From NCBI GenBank assembly GCA_949316235.1, contig OX438749.1:7396914-7460913 (forward strand): DNA of 64,000 nucleotides, given 5' to 3'. The DNA comes from Oegoconia quadripuncta. Lineage: Eukaryota; Arthropoda; Insecta; Lepidoptera; Autostichidae. Positions 1-12,049 of this stretch are shown in pieces. The position numbers and the translations under genes were made by a program. Within the stretch, counting starts at the first letter, position 1; every line of letters begins with the position of its first letter. The notes under the pieces are model-generated. The model had not been told where the DNA came from. It saw only the letters and a list, made by a program, of their open reading frames with translations, and did not search any database.

Positions 1-1989
1 GTATACCTTGTAATAAGAGTGATATTATTACTATGAAACAATAACATAAGCACCTAATAACTTTATACATCCATACAATAGAAGAATTGACTATGAATAC
101 AAAACCTACAACCAACAGACCTGCCCAACAATACGTTAGCCTTTCTAAGTTTCTACAGGAAATCCTTAGAGCAATTATAAATATTCATCGTTCATCAATC
201 ATGCGTCAGCAAACAGATCTCAGAACAACCGTTTCATTAGGTGTTAAGCGAAAAAACGGTTCGTTTCAAAGCGCATGCTCATGTACCTTACAAACTCTAT
301 GAATGATGTTTCCGGCGACTCTTTTAAACTTAATTTGCCTTGAGTGAAAGTTATTCTCACGGATAATGTTTTTTTGTTTACTTGTTCAATATATTGGCAT
401 GGTATGAGAGCCTAATAGGTGTTGTGGTTTTGGACGAAGTTACAAAGACGAAGGCATATTTAGAACTGTTGGATTCAGCAGCACTTATTAACGAATAAAA
501 GTTTTTTGTAACTAACCTTCAGGATGTTGACCAGAAATAGTTCTAGGGAAAGAAGTATTTATCGGATATACTTAAGAATAGATCAAAAATAGAACTCAAG
601 AAGTTATTAACAGTAACTGTTTCTAATCTGTAGATGAATTTTCCTGCTTGTGTGAGAAATTGTTCACAAAGAAATTCAAAAAGTGGTTAATAGAAAACTG
701 TTTCTATATTATAGAAGAACATTTTTAACACTGAGATCTCAATAATAGAAGATCTAACATAATTCCATTTAGAAATCCGAGTATTACAAAATATTTATCA
801 ACGTTGCGTCCTGACAGATTTTACAAATAAAGGGTTATAATATCATTACATGTTTTGTTTTTATGCACACAAATTTTCAGATGAAATGTGTCAAACTACA
901 TTTTAACCGACTTTATTTGTACAACATTTTATTGTATTCTTTGCATTGTGTGCACTTAAAAACGTAAAAGTGAAGGTGTATAATTAAATAACAAATTGTC
1001 ATTTACAATATATAAATTTATTTATTGTACTTAAAATTAAGACATGAAATTAAAGGAGTATACTGTATAAGTGGATTGTTGTTTAAGTTATATTACAAAG
1101 TGCATGGCCATAGTCAATGTTGCCATTATAGCGTGTTTGCTTCACATAAATAAGCCCGAAATCAAATCTTCCGCATATATGAGGTTGTTGCGTCTCAAAT
1201 GGCGTAAATGAATTTTGTTTTTAGACTAATTATTTCACATTTACCATAACTGTTCATACCGGAATACTCTGCACACATAATTGTTGCTTACTGTACATTT
1301 TATAGCAGACACGCATCAATTTAACTGTGTTTAATATTTTTTTATTTCACCGTGTCTATTATAAAATGTTTAATTACATTTTTAAGTATTTAGTCAGTAA
1401 TCTGTGGAATATCTTAATTTACATATAAAATGATAATGAATGATATTAACACTAATGCAATCTTGTACTCTCTAATTAACTTTAAAAGATCTGAGCAAAA
1501 TGATTTGGATCTACGTAAACTCATCTAGTATTGTATATTATTATTTACACAACGTCATGTTCTAGTAATTTCTACCATTCAATGTTTAACAATAAGGGCT
1601 AGAATAGCTCGTGTAACTTTAGGAATTTAATTTGTTTGTTCAATATTTACATAAATTCGTTCAATTTACTTAATTGCCCCTCAAGGGGAAATATAAGCAA
1701 ACATCTTAATTTCTTTGCTGGTTAATGTACCAATTATTATTTAACGATATCATAAATTACTCTGTATTTATTATGGAAATTAAGTGAGAGATTTGTTAGG
1801 AATCTTGCGAATTTAAAAACATATCTCGGAAAGCGTACAAACAATTAAATATGAATCATGTCACTGATTCTTTCAACGGAAACAAAGTGTCTGCATTATT
1901 AATTGTTGAATATTTTTATTTCATACCAACTAATAAAAGCTATTTAAATATAAAAAAAAATATTATATGATTTATTTTATAATTTTTAT
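1..1989. other. AT-rich left flank, no gene recognised
   Basis: Stop codons are dense in all frames; an open frame at 87-302 has no recognisable motif or splice context. No repeat of a family seen elsewhere in the window was recognised. Confidence 0.5.
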
Positions 1990-2208
1990 TGAAAACTAGC
2001 TCTCCGCGCGCGCCTTGGGCCGTGTGGATAAAAAGACTTGTTGTATCCTTGTCCAAAATGACAAACTTTGTTTGGTGTTTTTATTTTCAAAATTTTACCT
2101 AAATAAAAAATAATTCATTAATTTAAACTCCATCAAAATCCGTTCAGTAGTTTTCCGGCGTTCAAACAAACAAATTACGATTTTATTATATGCATATACA
2201 TAGATGAC
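1990..2208 (+). mobile_element. Dispersed short element, family H, copy 1
   Basis: Begins CTAGCTCTCCGCGCGCGCCT and ends with an ATCAAAATCCGTTCAGTAGT segment, ACAAACAAA and TATATGCATATACATAGAT. The same two modules recur at 28185, 34570/35770, 36270 and 42318, so this is a common interspersed element, probably the 3' part of a LINE or a non-autonomous derivative. Confidence 0.75.
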
Positions 2209-2743
2209 GTGGAAATTTCAAAAATAAATTATAAACAAATTTCAAATCTGTCCAATTTTGCAATTAATCGGACTTGAAATAGTTGAGAGCGAAGCAACGA
2301 CTCACTTGACATAATATTAGCAGCCAATCAAGTGATGATATAGCGTGTATTAAACTATTATCTATGATTCCGATAATCTAAATTCCATGCCAATCAGACA
2401 TGCAAATATAATTAAAATTGACAAGGAAGGCTATCTAAAATAAACTACCGTTACGAATAGAATATTTATAATACTTCCACATATTTGCATGAACCATGGA
2501 CAACAAAGCTGCCAGTTGAATTCTATAGTGACAATTCTGCCCCCATACTCCTATTGTTACTGCTATAGGGAACAGCTGCTGCAGGTAAACGATACCCTAC
2601 GTGACTCCATTGAACCAAAGACTAATTAGCAAAAGAACTAGATTTTCTAGGAAAGAGAAGTTGTCGAAAGTGACAATTGGAGAGTAGGATGAAGGTATCT
2701 AGAATAAGGATATACAGGATGAGGTTTTTACCATAACAAAACA

Positions 2744-2977
2744 CTAGTAGCTTAATTTTTTGTTTTTTCAAAACCATCATCGACGCTCGGGCCGGTGGGT
2801 GATATGCGACTGATTCCAATCATGCGAAATTTATTTGGAACTCATATTTCGTCCTATTTTTTTTTTCAATTTATTTAATTTGATGGTGTAGTTATTTGGA
2901 ATAAGCTTCAAACGCGGCAGTCTATATGACACGAAGCGTTATTCGATGATGGTTTTGAAAAAAATAAAATTAACCTA
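2744..2977. repeat. Inverted-repeat pair around 160 bp (MITE-like)
   Basis: A roughly 30-bp sequence containing TCAAAACCATCATCGA (ending about 2783) recurs inverted from about 2945 as TCGATGATGGTTTTGA. The arms continue with minor differences. The interior has no gene. It could be a small foldback element; no target duplication was identified. Confidence 0.45.
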
Positions 2978-4279
2978 CCTATTCCAATTCCTTCTATTAC
3001 ACTTACCTAATATGCCCTATTTTTTTCCTCACAGTAAAAAAACTTATCTGGTATACTTATATAGATTTAGTGGAGTGAGGGCTGTTCAGCGAGGGAATGC
3101 TGCCAGCCTACTTGGGATTCTGCCGGCCTGGTACTTTTTTAATTTTCATATCTATTTTATACAATTTGAAATCCTCTTTTAGATATAATACGGTGCGATA
3201 TTTATGTTAAAGCTTATAAACCTATATAGGTACTTAGGATATCTTTAAAATATGGGAGACAAGACAAGTGCCACCAAAATAGCCCTTTGCGTGGTTCCTA
3301 CCTCGACCTCCTGGACCAAAACGTCGCCCTTGAAAATATTTTAATTAGGTACTAACAACTTAAGTAAAGATGTTTCATGACAAGTTTTTTAAAGTAATCC
3401 TACAATTTTGTTTAAGGTTTATATTATAGTTACCTACCTACTGCTGCGACGCAAACACAATTGAAAATCAATTGTTTGCGGTCACCGGTGACCACAACGC
3501 TCAAAGATTTCATGAATTATAATACACGTAGCACATCAAACCAGAATAATAATACAACATTATTAAACTTTACTACCTATTTTCCGGTCCAGACTTTGTT
3601 AAGAATAGTGTAGAACATGAAAATATCATAAAACGTTCAACGTTTTAAAGCTTACATTATCCGGTATCTTAATTACCAGTACTATCGCGAAGGTACACTC
3701 AACTACTTAAGTAGCTAAACGGTTGAATCAACTTTCAGCTCTTATCCACATCACAATAGAGTCTACAAGTGATGATCGATTATGGTTGATAACTATACAA
3801 GCTGCCGGAACTTGGGTGTAGTCTGCAGTGTGTCTATTAAATTCATTCCTGGTTTCTTGAACTTGTCAGGAGAGAACACATAAAAGTACGGAATGTGAGC
3901 GATGCAAGGGGTATTTAAGTACTTAAAAAGGTAATCACGTATGGATAACTTGATGTTTTAGTGTTTTATTTTAGGTATAGATCCAAAGGTGTCTGGCTGT
4001 ATAACAGTATATGAAATAGACACCGCATTAAGTTTCGTTGAAGAGCGGCAGAGCTAAAATATACTTGTAAATAGAGGTCAACCTCATAATTCATGCATCA
4101 TTTTCCCCCTCTTATTCAGGTGAGGTGGCATAACATGTGTTCCTCTTCCACTTTTCTTATCAGCCGTCATTTCCGTACTCACCCCTTTCATACCAATATC
4201 ATTCCTCATGTACTCTACCCACTCCTTCTTCAGTCTTCGCCTACCTCTGTATTTATACTTAACACATTTATACTTAACA
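2978..4279. other. Flank without recognised gene
   Basis: AT-rich. A short stretch near 3070-3130 encodes AVQRGNAASLLGILP, which resembles the C-terminal tip of lepidopteran retroelement proteins, but it is too short to classify. Confidence 0.35.
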
Positions 4280-4637
4280 CCGCCTGCGTGGCTCAATGTA
4301 AACAACATAGGGTTTACGAATCGGAGGTCGCGGGTTCGATCCCCAGCGGGGTACATGTTTAGTACTCGGTTTGTTTGGTGGTAGGGCATTTTAAATGTCC
4401 GCCTGGCTAGCTATAACACCATCTTATCTAAATCTGCCGCCAAATAGCAATGTTAATAGCATTGTTGTGTTCCGGTTGTTAGAGATAAAGATAGCCAGTT
4501 CCCTAAATATTTGGGTTTCCGGGTACTCACCCACTCACACACACAAGCGTACTCACGCTTCCACCTCCGGCCTCATCTTCATTTAACATCAGGTGTGATT
4601 GAGGTCAAGTGCTAACCCGTTGTGCATAAAAAAAAAA
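4280..4637 (+). mobile_element. tRNA-derived SINE, family A, copy 1
   Basis: Full-length copy. The head has RNA polymerase III box A-like GTGGCTCAATGTAA and box B GGTTCGATCCC, then a body (GTCCGCCTGGCTAGCTA, AGCAATGTTAATAGCATTG) and a tail ending TGTGCATAAAA. A CACTCACACACAC insertion lies in the body. Confidence 0.88.
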
Positions 4638-4904
4638 CACTCGTCTCGTTACGTGCCTTTCATCCCTCCTCATAACGTGCCCACATCATTATTACGAAAA
4701 AAAAAATTAGAATCGAAATGTAGGAAGCATGGAGATAGGTTGGCGTGTATGTTATATAATACCTCGCACTCACCTCCTTCCGCAGGACCATTGCCAATTA
4801 GAAAGACCGCAGTCTTCGATCTGCAATGGAATTTTATCTAACACCTTCATTCCCCTGTATGCCTATCAGTTAAATAATTATTTTCAAGTAATACCAGTTT
4901 GCGC

Positions 4905-5045
4905 CACCCACAAGGTGGACGGACGACCTAATGAAGGTCGCGGGAAGTGGCTGGATGCAGGCCGCTACCAACCGGTCACTTTGGAAATCTATGAGGAGGC
5001 TTATGTTCAGCAGTGGATGTCCTGTGGCTGATATGATGACGCTGA
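4905..5045 (+). mobile_element. RTE-like LINE 3' fragment (family G)
   Basis: Encodes, with one frameshift, the end of a reverse transcriptase: GRPNEGRGK / DLMKVAGSGWMQAA, then EEAYVQQWMSCG and a stop, then GATATGATGA. A second related fragment is at 9755-9885. This 'EAYVQQW' end is typical of lepidopteran RTE elements. Confidence 0.7.
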
Positions 5046-6590
5046 TTAATACCCGTTTGTTGTCTTGCAGCTGTTGCTCTAAAGCAACATTTAAGTGTTC
5101 ACTTATAATCGACGAAACTTCTCTCTTTTTTAATGCTATACGATAATAGCCTGTCCCAGATGTATATGTACCTATATGGAAAGAATCTTAAGTAATTTAA
5201 CCCAAAAAAAACCTCACTGTATTTTTAAAGGTAAGAAAAACTGCATTCGTGGTATATTAAAAATCGTCACATTATATACCTGTGTTATAATCTTCCGGTA
5301 TAGTCGCGAAATGAAGTACAATTATCACAACTACAATTTGATGGTACCAATTATTTACCCCCCATGAAAAGGATGTTAGCCGTCAAATAATTTGTGGATC
5401 AATTTCAGTTCTTTTGATGAAAATGTAATCGAAATGTCGAAGATATTTAACTTTTAACACAGTTGCTTTATATATCTGGAAAATTTTCAATTTATGTCAT
5501 AATTTCATGTTCAGAATTATCGATAAAGATGGAAAAGTAAAGATTACGGCCGATGCGCCGTCTTAAATTATCGCCCATATCCCGTGGTTACAGATTTCAT
5601 GAGTTCTAGCAATCTTCTATCAGGTGTACAGCTTGTTTATCATATCATAATATATCACAAAACAACCTCTCTGATTTCCATTGCATATTTTAGTTTAAAA
5701 ATTACGTATCACGTTATTAAAAGCATGCAGTCGCGAGCATGCCAGCAACTATTTACCAAAGAATGCCCCAGGCACCGCATGCCTGTAATTTCTACTAACC
5801 GCCACCTCACCATTCTTTATTTTCTTTTCTATATTATTAATATCAACATTAGAATAAAGCTGGTGCATCGTGATGCTACAGGACCTGTTGCCCGCGGGAT
5901 AGATATGTCCCGCAACCGCTAATGCCTAGGGTTAAACATCTGCCTGTAATTTCTATGTACCGCTGTAATGTTACTAAACTTTTGATTATCTAAACAGAAT
6001 ACTGTATTAGGTGACAGAACTAGTTAGCTCCAGCAAATTCTCGTCCTTTAAATAAGAAAATAAGAAGTAGGAGTAGTGGCGCAGTGGCATAGCGTAGGAG
6101 TGTTTCCTTGCTTCCTTGTGCACGTTAAATAGTCGATCCCGCTTGTATTCAATGATGATAGTTCTTAAGCGAAGTCGGTAGACTACAGGGGCGGTTTAAA
6201 GCAATAACTGTATGTCCAGTAGTGGACTTGTAGTAATGAAAATAGTATAGTGTGTAACATATAAAAACGTTAAGACAATGAACGGTAAATATCAAGAGAA
6301 TCAACCACGTCTTCATATCGTAATTGTCCACAGTGCAACGTTTATTTTTATTTGAAATTTACACTGAATAAACTTGTTTACGTTTTAATTTAGTAATATA
6401 ATGCTGGAAGCCGATTTAAAATTAGCAACGCTTAATAAAGTTTGTTATCGTATGTACAGCTTTACTTAGTGGAACAAGTATAAGGATCCAATGACACATG
6501 TACATGAATGTTCTTGATTAAGGAAATTTTGAAGATATGACATCAGAAATCATACTGACTACAGCGAATATGCTGTGTGGTTTTTGACAC
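5046..6590. other. Flank without recognised gene
   Basis: Several short open frames (for example 5584-5922) have no domain or codon pattern that supports a gene. The region is AT-rich. Confidence 0.4.
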
Positions 6591-6593
6591 GTA

Positions 6594-6835
6594 AAAACAA
6601 TAGAAACGAGCCGTCTCTTCCCGTGGATGACGTAAAAAGCGGCTAAGGAACTTTACAGCAAATAACTTATAGGCTAGCATGTTTTACCAGCGATGGACTC
6701 ACCCCTATCATATGTACATTGCGGTATTTATTGTTGAGTCGATGCTGTTTGAAGCATTATAATTTTAGAACATCCAAACGATTGGGATATCTAACCACGC
6801 CATTTGGGATAAAGGTAATGATGTTACGTATAAAT
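6594..6835 (+). mobile_element. Dispersed repeat, family I, copy 1
   Basis: Degenerate copy containing AAAAAGCGGCTAAGGAAC, CAGCGATGGACTCACCCCT, TGTTTGAAGCATT and CCATTTGGGATAAAGGT. The same modules in the same order occur at 8150-8370 and inverted at 32385-32625. Probably the 3' part of a LINE. Confidence 0.7.
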
Positions 6836-6999
6836 GACTGCATCCATGAATACAGATCAAGTTTGAGTACGAATTCAAAATTCCAATTTCTATACAACAT
6901 ATTATTAGATTTTGACCACAGATGCATTGTGAAATAGAATATCAAATTCATAAAGCTTTACGAGTCGTACATAATAAATAAATAAATAATAAATAAATA

Positions 7000-7244
7000 A
7001 ATATCCTTACAAACAGCGCCATCTAGTTCCACAGTAAGCAACTATAAGCTTGTGTTGTGGATACAAGATGGTTGATAAATACATTTTTTTTGTAAATAAA
7101 TACTTATTATAAATGAAAACATCCATAACTCGGGTACACATGTCCGTATTCATCACACAAACATATGCTTCTAGCGGGATTCGAACCCCCAACCTTTTGG
7201 TATAGTGGTCAGAGTTGCTAACCACTACACCAAACAGGTCGTCA
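7000..7244 (-). mobile_element. tRNA-derived SINE, family B, copy 1
   Basis: On the minus strand the head reads GACGACCTGTTTGGTGTAGT with box B GGTTCGAATCCCGC. The tail has the CTAGATGGCGCTGTTTGTAA end. Flanked by AAATAAAT repeats. Confidence 0.85.
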
Positions 7245-7585
7245 TCGTACATTCATTTAAAGATTATGGGTACTGACAAACTATCCTTGGAGATCGATTC
7301 TGCCAAGGTAAACTGACGATATATATTTTTATATCCTTAATTGAAACAACAGACAAAAGTCAAGCCAGATATATTAAAAGATCTGCTTATTTACTAATGT
7401 AAATAATAACTTTGTAACACTAATAAAGTCAGCAGGTCCGAACAGAGCCAAGGCGTGTCAACTACAGATGCATTTTCGAGGACCGACCGCAACACGTACG
7501 AAAATATAAACAGACTGGCCATTTTATAATACTCATACTGGTTTCCACCTGCCCATTGTAATGTGGTAAGATATGTACTAAAATA
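7245..7585. other. Short flank without recognised feature
   Basis: Nothing recognised on either strand between SINE B1 and MITE E1. Confidence 0.4.
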
Positions 7586-8006
7586 TTAGGTCCTTACCTA
7601 TGAAATTGGCGTTTTGCATTAAGAATTTCATTAAGACTGTTTTCTCCATACAAACATTTTTGATTTTTTTTTGGGAACGGCAAATCCAAATTTAGCTAAA
7701 CTTTGTGTGTATTATCGGATAACATTAAGTTAAGTATAGGCAGCGTTAATTTTTAAAAGTAACCGCTTTATAAAAGTTTCATCGAATCTAAGAAATGATT
7801 ATGGGAAGCACATGAAAAGAGCTCTGTTCAAATTTTTTTTGATTATGTGATAGCTCAGAAATTAAAAAATATTTCATGTGAAACCTTGAAATAATATTCC
7901 ATTTTCCACATAAAAAACTAAATTTGGATATAGCTTTGAAAATCGCAGGAATTGGTACATATGATTAACGAAGAAAAAAACTCCAATTTCATAGGTAAAG
8001 ACGCAA
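7586..8006 (+). mobile_element. MITE, family E, copy 1 (about 420 bp)
   Basis: Terminal inverted repeats CTTACCTATGAAATTGG at the left and its complement CCAATTTCATAGGTAAAG at the right, next to AT-rich (TAATATTA-like) target sequence. No coding capacity. Reversed copy at 57300-57661, half copy at 37049-37195. Confidence 0.85.
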
Positions 8007-8149
8007 TATCAATTTTATCATGTAGTTCAGGCCTGAAAACTGTTACAACTTTTATTATCAGAACAACCTTTTAATTTGAGAAAACAACATCAACTATTTC
8101 ATACGAGTAGGAAAATTTTTCTTTCACACACATGTGGTATCAGAATAGA

Positions 8150-8370
8150 ACCAACCCATCTCATGGAAGTCGTAAAAGGCGACTAAGGGACATTCCACCA
8201 AAAAACATCTTGCACTGGCGATGGGCTCACCCCCTTTAACGTGTGCATTTTTGTATATTTCGAAGGTGAACCGTGGTTGCTGTTTGAAGCATTAATCTTT
8301 TAATGTTGGCAACGCCCAAACGCTTAGTTTGGGATATCTCTGACAAACCCATTTGGGATAAAAGGTGTGA
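8150..8370 (+). mobile_element. Dispersed repeat, family I, copy 2
   Basis: Best-preserved copy: GTAAAAGGCGACTAAGGGAC, GCGATGGGCTCACCCC, TGTTTGAAGCATTAATC, AACGCCCAAACGCTTAG, CCCATTTGGGATAAAAGGT. Confidence 0.75.
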
Positions 8371-8500
8371 CTTTAAAATCCAATATCTCCTAATTAATTT
8401 TAAGCGAGTTGACTAATGAGATTAGTTCAATGGTTTGATAAATCCTGAAGGCACTCATCCAGAGACATTGAAATTAAGAACAATGAGGTTTTTTGTTGGT

Positions 8501-8756
8501 TTTTTTTTATGCACAACGGTTTGGTACTTGACCTCTATCACACTGATGTTAAGTGAAGATGAGATCGAAGGTGGAAGCGTACTAATCCGGAAACCCCAAT
8601 ACATTTGGGGGACTGGCTATCTTATCTCTGACAACCGAAACACAACAATGCTATTAACATTGCTGCTTGGCGGCAGATTATGTACCCCGCTGGGGATCGA
8701 ACCCGCGACCTCCGAATCATAAACCCAATGTTGTTTACATTGAGCTACGGAGGCGG
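8501..8756 (-). mobile_element. SINE family A, copy 2, internally deleted
   Basis: Tail (poly-T, TATGCACAACGG) and tRNA-like head (GGATCGAACCCGCGACCTCC ... CTACGGAGGCGG) are present, but about 70 bp of the body between GGCGGCAGATT and GTACCCCGCTGG is missing. Confidence 0.85.
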
Positions 8757-9754
8757 TTTTTAATTTGTTAACAACATCGCTTAGACAATGTTGTTAATGT
8801 GGCTAAGCTTATTACTCGGATTCAATCGAAATGAAATATCAATTCCAAATATCAAAACACAAAACAGTGTTTCCACGACTTCGGTGTTGGTTCCATAATA
8901 AAAGTCATTCAACATACCTATAGCTTATTACCTACCCAAAAATATTTAGTCAGTTACTAAAATGTGTGGCATGTCTTGATTCTGATTACAAATTTAAAGA
9001 AAAAAAAATTTGAAGTTCATATTTATCGCATTAATGTAACTATGTACACTGTTGTTAACTGTCCCAAATAAATAAAATAAAAAAATAAAATAAATAAATA
9101 AACTAAATATTAAAAATTAACATTAAAGACCACATCATATCACCTGGAAATCAGCTAAAATTTCAGCGCGTAGAGGTCAAAACCTTAGCATCTGGCGAGA
9201 GCAATGAGTCTGACATTATTTACGACTACTGGAAACACTTGAAACATGCAGTGTTTGAAAGACATAACATTATCGGTCTGTTTCTAACCAACGTCATGGA
9301 CTTAATGACGTCATTAATTTAGTGTCTATGGAGGTCGTATATCTGCGGACCACAAGTCAAGCTAGTCGGAGTTTCCGGGGTCGAAAGATCTTAATTTTCA
9401 TAGACATAATATATATGCTTATACTTGTCATATGTCGTTTAATCTAAGTTTAAATACATTCCACACCACATATTTGAGGAGAGTCGTTGCTGGAATAATA
9501 CATCTATATCTCTTTAAATGGGAATCAGGAAATCAATCGAGTGTATTAAGTAACGGAAACAGCTCGGGGAGTCCATACGAATAGGTTTTGCACGCACATG
9601 ACCACGTGCCCGTCTGCGTATGCATAGCCACTACTGCTTAAGCAGTGAAACAACTGCGTACAAAACGATTTCACTGTCGTGAAAACTTTATAAAGCTTTT
9701 ATATTGAAGCGCGTGTGTAGTGAAATACAGCGCCTTATTCACATGTGAGATCAC
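8757..9754. other. Flank without recognised gene
   Basis: AT-rich with an AAATAAAATAAA stretch near 9066-9105. No repeat family or coding signal identified. Confidence 0.4.
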
Positions 9755-9885
9755 ATGGTGTACGGGCGACCTGATGAAGGTCGCTAGGTGTCGCTGGATG
9801 TAGGCCGCTTCCCACAGATCGCTCTGGAAGTTTATGAGGAAGGTGTATTTCAGTAGTGCACGTCCTGTGGCTGATATGATGAATT
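9755..9885 (+). mobile_element. RTE-like LINE 3' fragment (family G)
   Basis: Parallel to 4905-5045: ACGGGCGACCTGATGAAGGT, then CGCTGGATGTAGGCCGCTTC, then ATGAGGAAGGTGTATTTCAG and TGTGGCTGATATGATGA. Decayed. Confidence 0.68.
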
Positions 9886-10096
9886 ACGTGAAATATTTAT
9901 CTCGTTAGAAAACCAGCGCCTTAACCTGTGGTAGTTGCATCAGCAACCAATAGATTACGATAACAAGAATACATTTCGTACCATGAGCAGAGGTGCAACC
10001 CTGAGCTTTCAAGTTATTTGGGAGATTGGTTATCATAACAACATAGAACACAACAATTTACATTGCCGTTTGACGGGAGATGGTGGTATCTAGTCA

Positions 10097-10340
10097 TATT
10101 CATCATCATCATTAGTCTGTAAACATCCCACTGCAGAGATATAGGCCTTCCCACATTTAATGAGGGAGTATAGGCCATAGTCCGGCACGCTGGCCCAACG
10201 CGGGTTGGTGACTTCAGACGCCTTTGAATTTTTATTTCTTAAGCATGCAGGTTTCCTCACGATGTTTTCGTTCACCGTTAAAGAGCAGTCGGATAAATGT
10301 ACATAAGTAATTAAATTGAAAAACTCATACTACTAGACAT
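10097..10340 (-). mobile_element. SINE family D, copy 1, head missing
   Basis: Shares CATGCAGGTTTCCTCACGAT, AGAGCAGTCGGATAAATG and AAACATCCCACTGCAG with full copies at 48533 and 53498. The tRNA-like head is absent. It ends about 70 bp before the Polinton. Confidence 0.78.
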
Positions 10341-10406
10341 ATTATTCCGCTTTAAATAAAACCTACCACCTCCGACTTGTAATCTCTATGTTGGTCTACA
10401 GTGACT

Positions 10407-10412
10407 CACCAA
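10407..10412. repeat. Target site duplication, left copy (CACCAA)
   Basis: The six bases CACCAA directly abut the left terminus and are repeated at 25594-25599 directly after the right terminus. Six bases is the standard Polinton integrase duplication. Confidence 0.95.
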
Positions 10413-11149
10413 AGTAGTACGTATTCGAGAGTTCTGGACCAGCCCCGGGCCCTCCCCCTAAAAAAAGGTCACCACGGTGTGTTCCCCCTTTCACGGTCTC
10501 ATTGGCGGCTTTAATTGGGTCGTTATTGACGGATTTGCCAGTTAACTTTGTTTGCTAATTATAATGGCTAGTAAAAAATTGTCCTTATCTAACCTAATAA
10601 TAGGTTCACACATAAATCAAGTGGACGATAACTCCTCGGCTTTTGGCGCTTTTGTGTACCTACAACTGATACAAGTCTGAACTTGTTCATGGTAAGCATA
10701 GCGATTACAGCAGGTGTATGTTTTTAATATGGAAAAAAATTAAATTTATTGTCAGCAATGAAACTGCCTTTCCATTATTCTTTTATTTAGTTTTCTAATT
10801 TATGATCAATTTATATTTATGGCAGTAGTCGACAAAAAACATGCACCTTTTACGGTGAATAGAAACTTCGTAATTTAAGTTATTTCATTATAGTATACCA
10901 TTTTTTCCTAGTAAGATTTGGAAACAGGTGAGACTTTTTTGCTCGTCACGTTGGAATGTGTACGCCTTTAGATGAAATGATAACGATCACCCACTGTCAA
11001 ATTTATTTATGTTAGTTATTCTTTAGATCGCCATCTGCGGCATACGCAGTATTTTTTCTTAATTTTTTAATTCGATTCAATAATAAATATGTAGGGTTAA
11101 TTCTTAATAGCTACTACGTATGTGGTATCACCACTCTACCTGGATAGGG

Positions 11150-11158
11150 TATTTAAAG
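11150..11158 (+). promoter_or_regulatory. TATA-like box of the left TIR gene
   Basis: TATTTAAAG lies about 30 bases upstream of an ACAGT initiator-like sequence (around 11180-11184) and about 110 bases before the ATG at 11263. This spacing fits a normal insect core promoter. The same site occurs inverted at 24663-24671. Confidence 0.55.
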
Positions 11159-11262
11159 CGAGACGGCTTGTACAGCACCACAGTCCAAATTCGATCGCCC
11201 GCCTCGCCTCGAGACACAGTCGTACATTTCATAGTGAAAAGTGTTAAACTACGCTTTCTGTC

Positions 11263-11839
11263 ATGTCGGTAAGTTTTTGTCTGTAACTACATTGTTTATG
11301 TGTTGTCTACTTTACCTGGACGATCTGTTTCGATGCAATTGCTTGACCTAACCTTCGTTTTCTGCTCGTTTCAGACGTCGATTCCTGACAGTGATTACAC
11401 CTTTAAGAACTATTACTTTCCTACTGCCGATCTAAGCGACGATGATGAAACTCAAGATCCTCCTGCCTTGAAGGTCAAGCAAAACATTGCTAAGAGAAAC
11501 ATTGATTGTTTCTTTGAGAAGCCCAAGAAAAAGAGGGTCCGACTACAGTCTTCCAATATTGCCCAAGCTAACGGAGAAGGAACTTCATACATTTCATCGA
11601 ATAATGATGACGGATCCTCAGCGAGTCATCTCATTAAAATAGAAGTGTATGAGATGAAAAAGTTGAAAGATGTTCAACCAATTGATTACTGGAAATATGC
11701 AGATGTTCGTGTTAAATATTACGCCTCAGAAGACGACAAGCATTACCGAAATGTAAGAGATTTAATTTACAATATAACAAAACAGGTGGCAACGAAGACC
11801 GACTGCACAAAGTACTACATAACAGCGGATAAGAAATAA
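11263..11839 (+). CDS. TIR-encoded spliced protein with PKKKRV nuclear signal, left copy
   Basis: I do not recognise the family. The best model is exon 1 at 11263-11268 (only ATG TCG), a 106-base intron at 11269-11374 with consensus GTAAGT and a pyrimidine-rich TTTCAG acceptor, and exon 2 at 11375-11839, giving 156 aa. The phase-0 splice is supported by the TATA box and initiator upstream of this ATG. An alternative start at 11300 lies inside the intron and would add a hydrophobic, uncharacteristic N terminus. Residues 21-31 are acidic (DLSDDDETQD), and 52-57 read PKKKRV, the classical monopartite nuclear localisation motif. The C-terminal half is charged, with several Tyr residues and no Cys cluster. 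An AATAAA lies at 11948-11953. Its place in both TIRs suggests a role at the element ends (replication, transcription or integration), which is inference. Confidence 0.78.
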
Positions 11840-11983
11840 TTCCTGGAATAGCCCGTTTCTTGCGACTCCCAATAGAGCAACGTTATAATTTATGGGTTTC
11901 TTCTTAGCACATTAACTGTCGCGACGCAGACTCTACTGAAAAACAGCAATAAATTTTTCGTTCCCCACCGTTTTATACCTGTC

Positions 11984-11990
11984 TATAAGA
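11984..11990 (+). promoter_or_regulatory. Candidate TATA box for the TIR-spanning leader (left)
   Basis: TATAAGA is followed by a second TATAAG-like site at about 12000, upstream of the ATG at 12050. It lies inside the TIR, so an identical promoter (23837-23831) faces inward from the right end. Confidence 0.4.
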
Positions 11991-12049
11991 TACACCTCAT
12001 ATAAGCCACATGCCACCGAGAGATACATTTGTCTAACGCAGGCAGAAGG

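Noticed and set aside
4084..4389. Open frame of 101 aa on the minus strand
   Set aside because: It runs through the head of a SINE (PAGDRTRDLRFVNPM is translated box B sequence). Identical artefacts occur wherever family A lies.
5584..5922. 112-aa open frame
   Set aside because: No motif, low-complexity Ile/Tyr/Ser content as expected from AT-rich noncoding DNA.
6962..7002. AATAAATAAAT array considered as a CRISPR-like or satellite array
   Set aside because: Simple repeat at the end of a SINE; there are no spacers, and the genome is eukaryotic.
11300..11374. ATG at 11300 as start of the TIR gene
   Set aside because: It falls inside a well-defined intron (GTAAGT...TTTCAG) and would add a hydrophobic N terminus; the ATG at 11263 fits the promoter and the splice.
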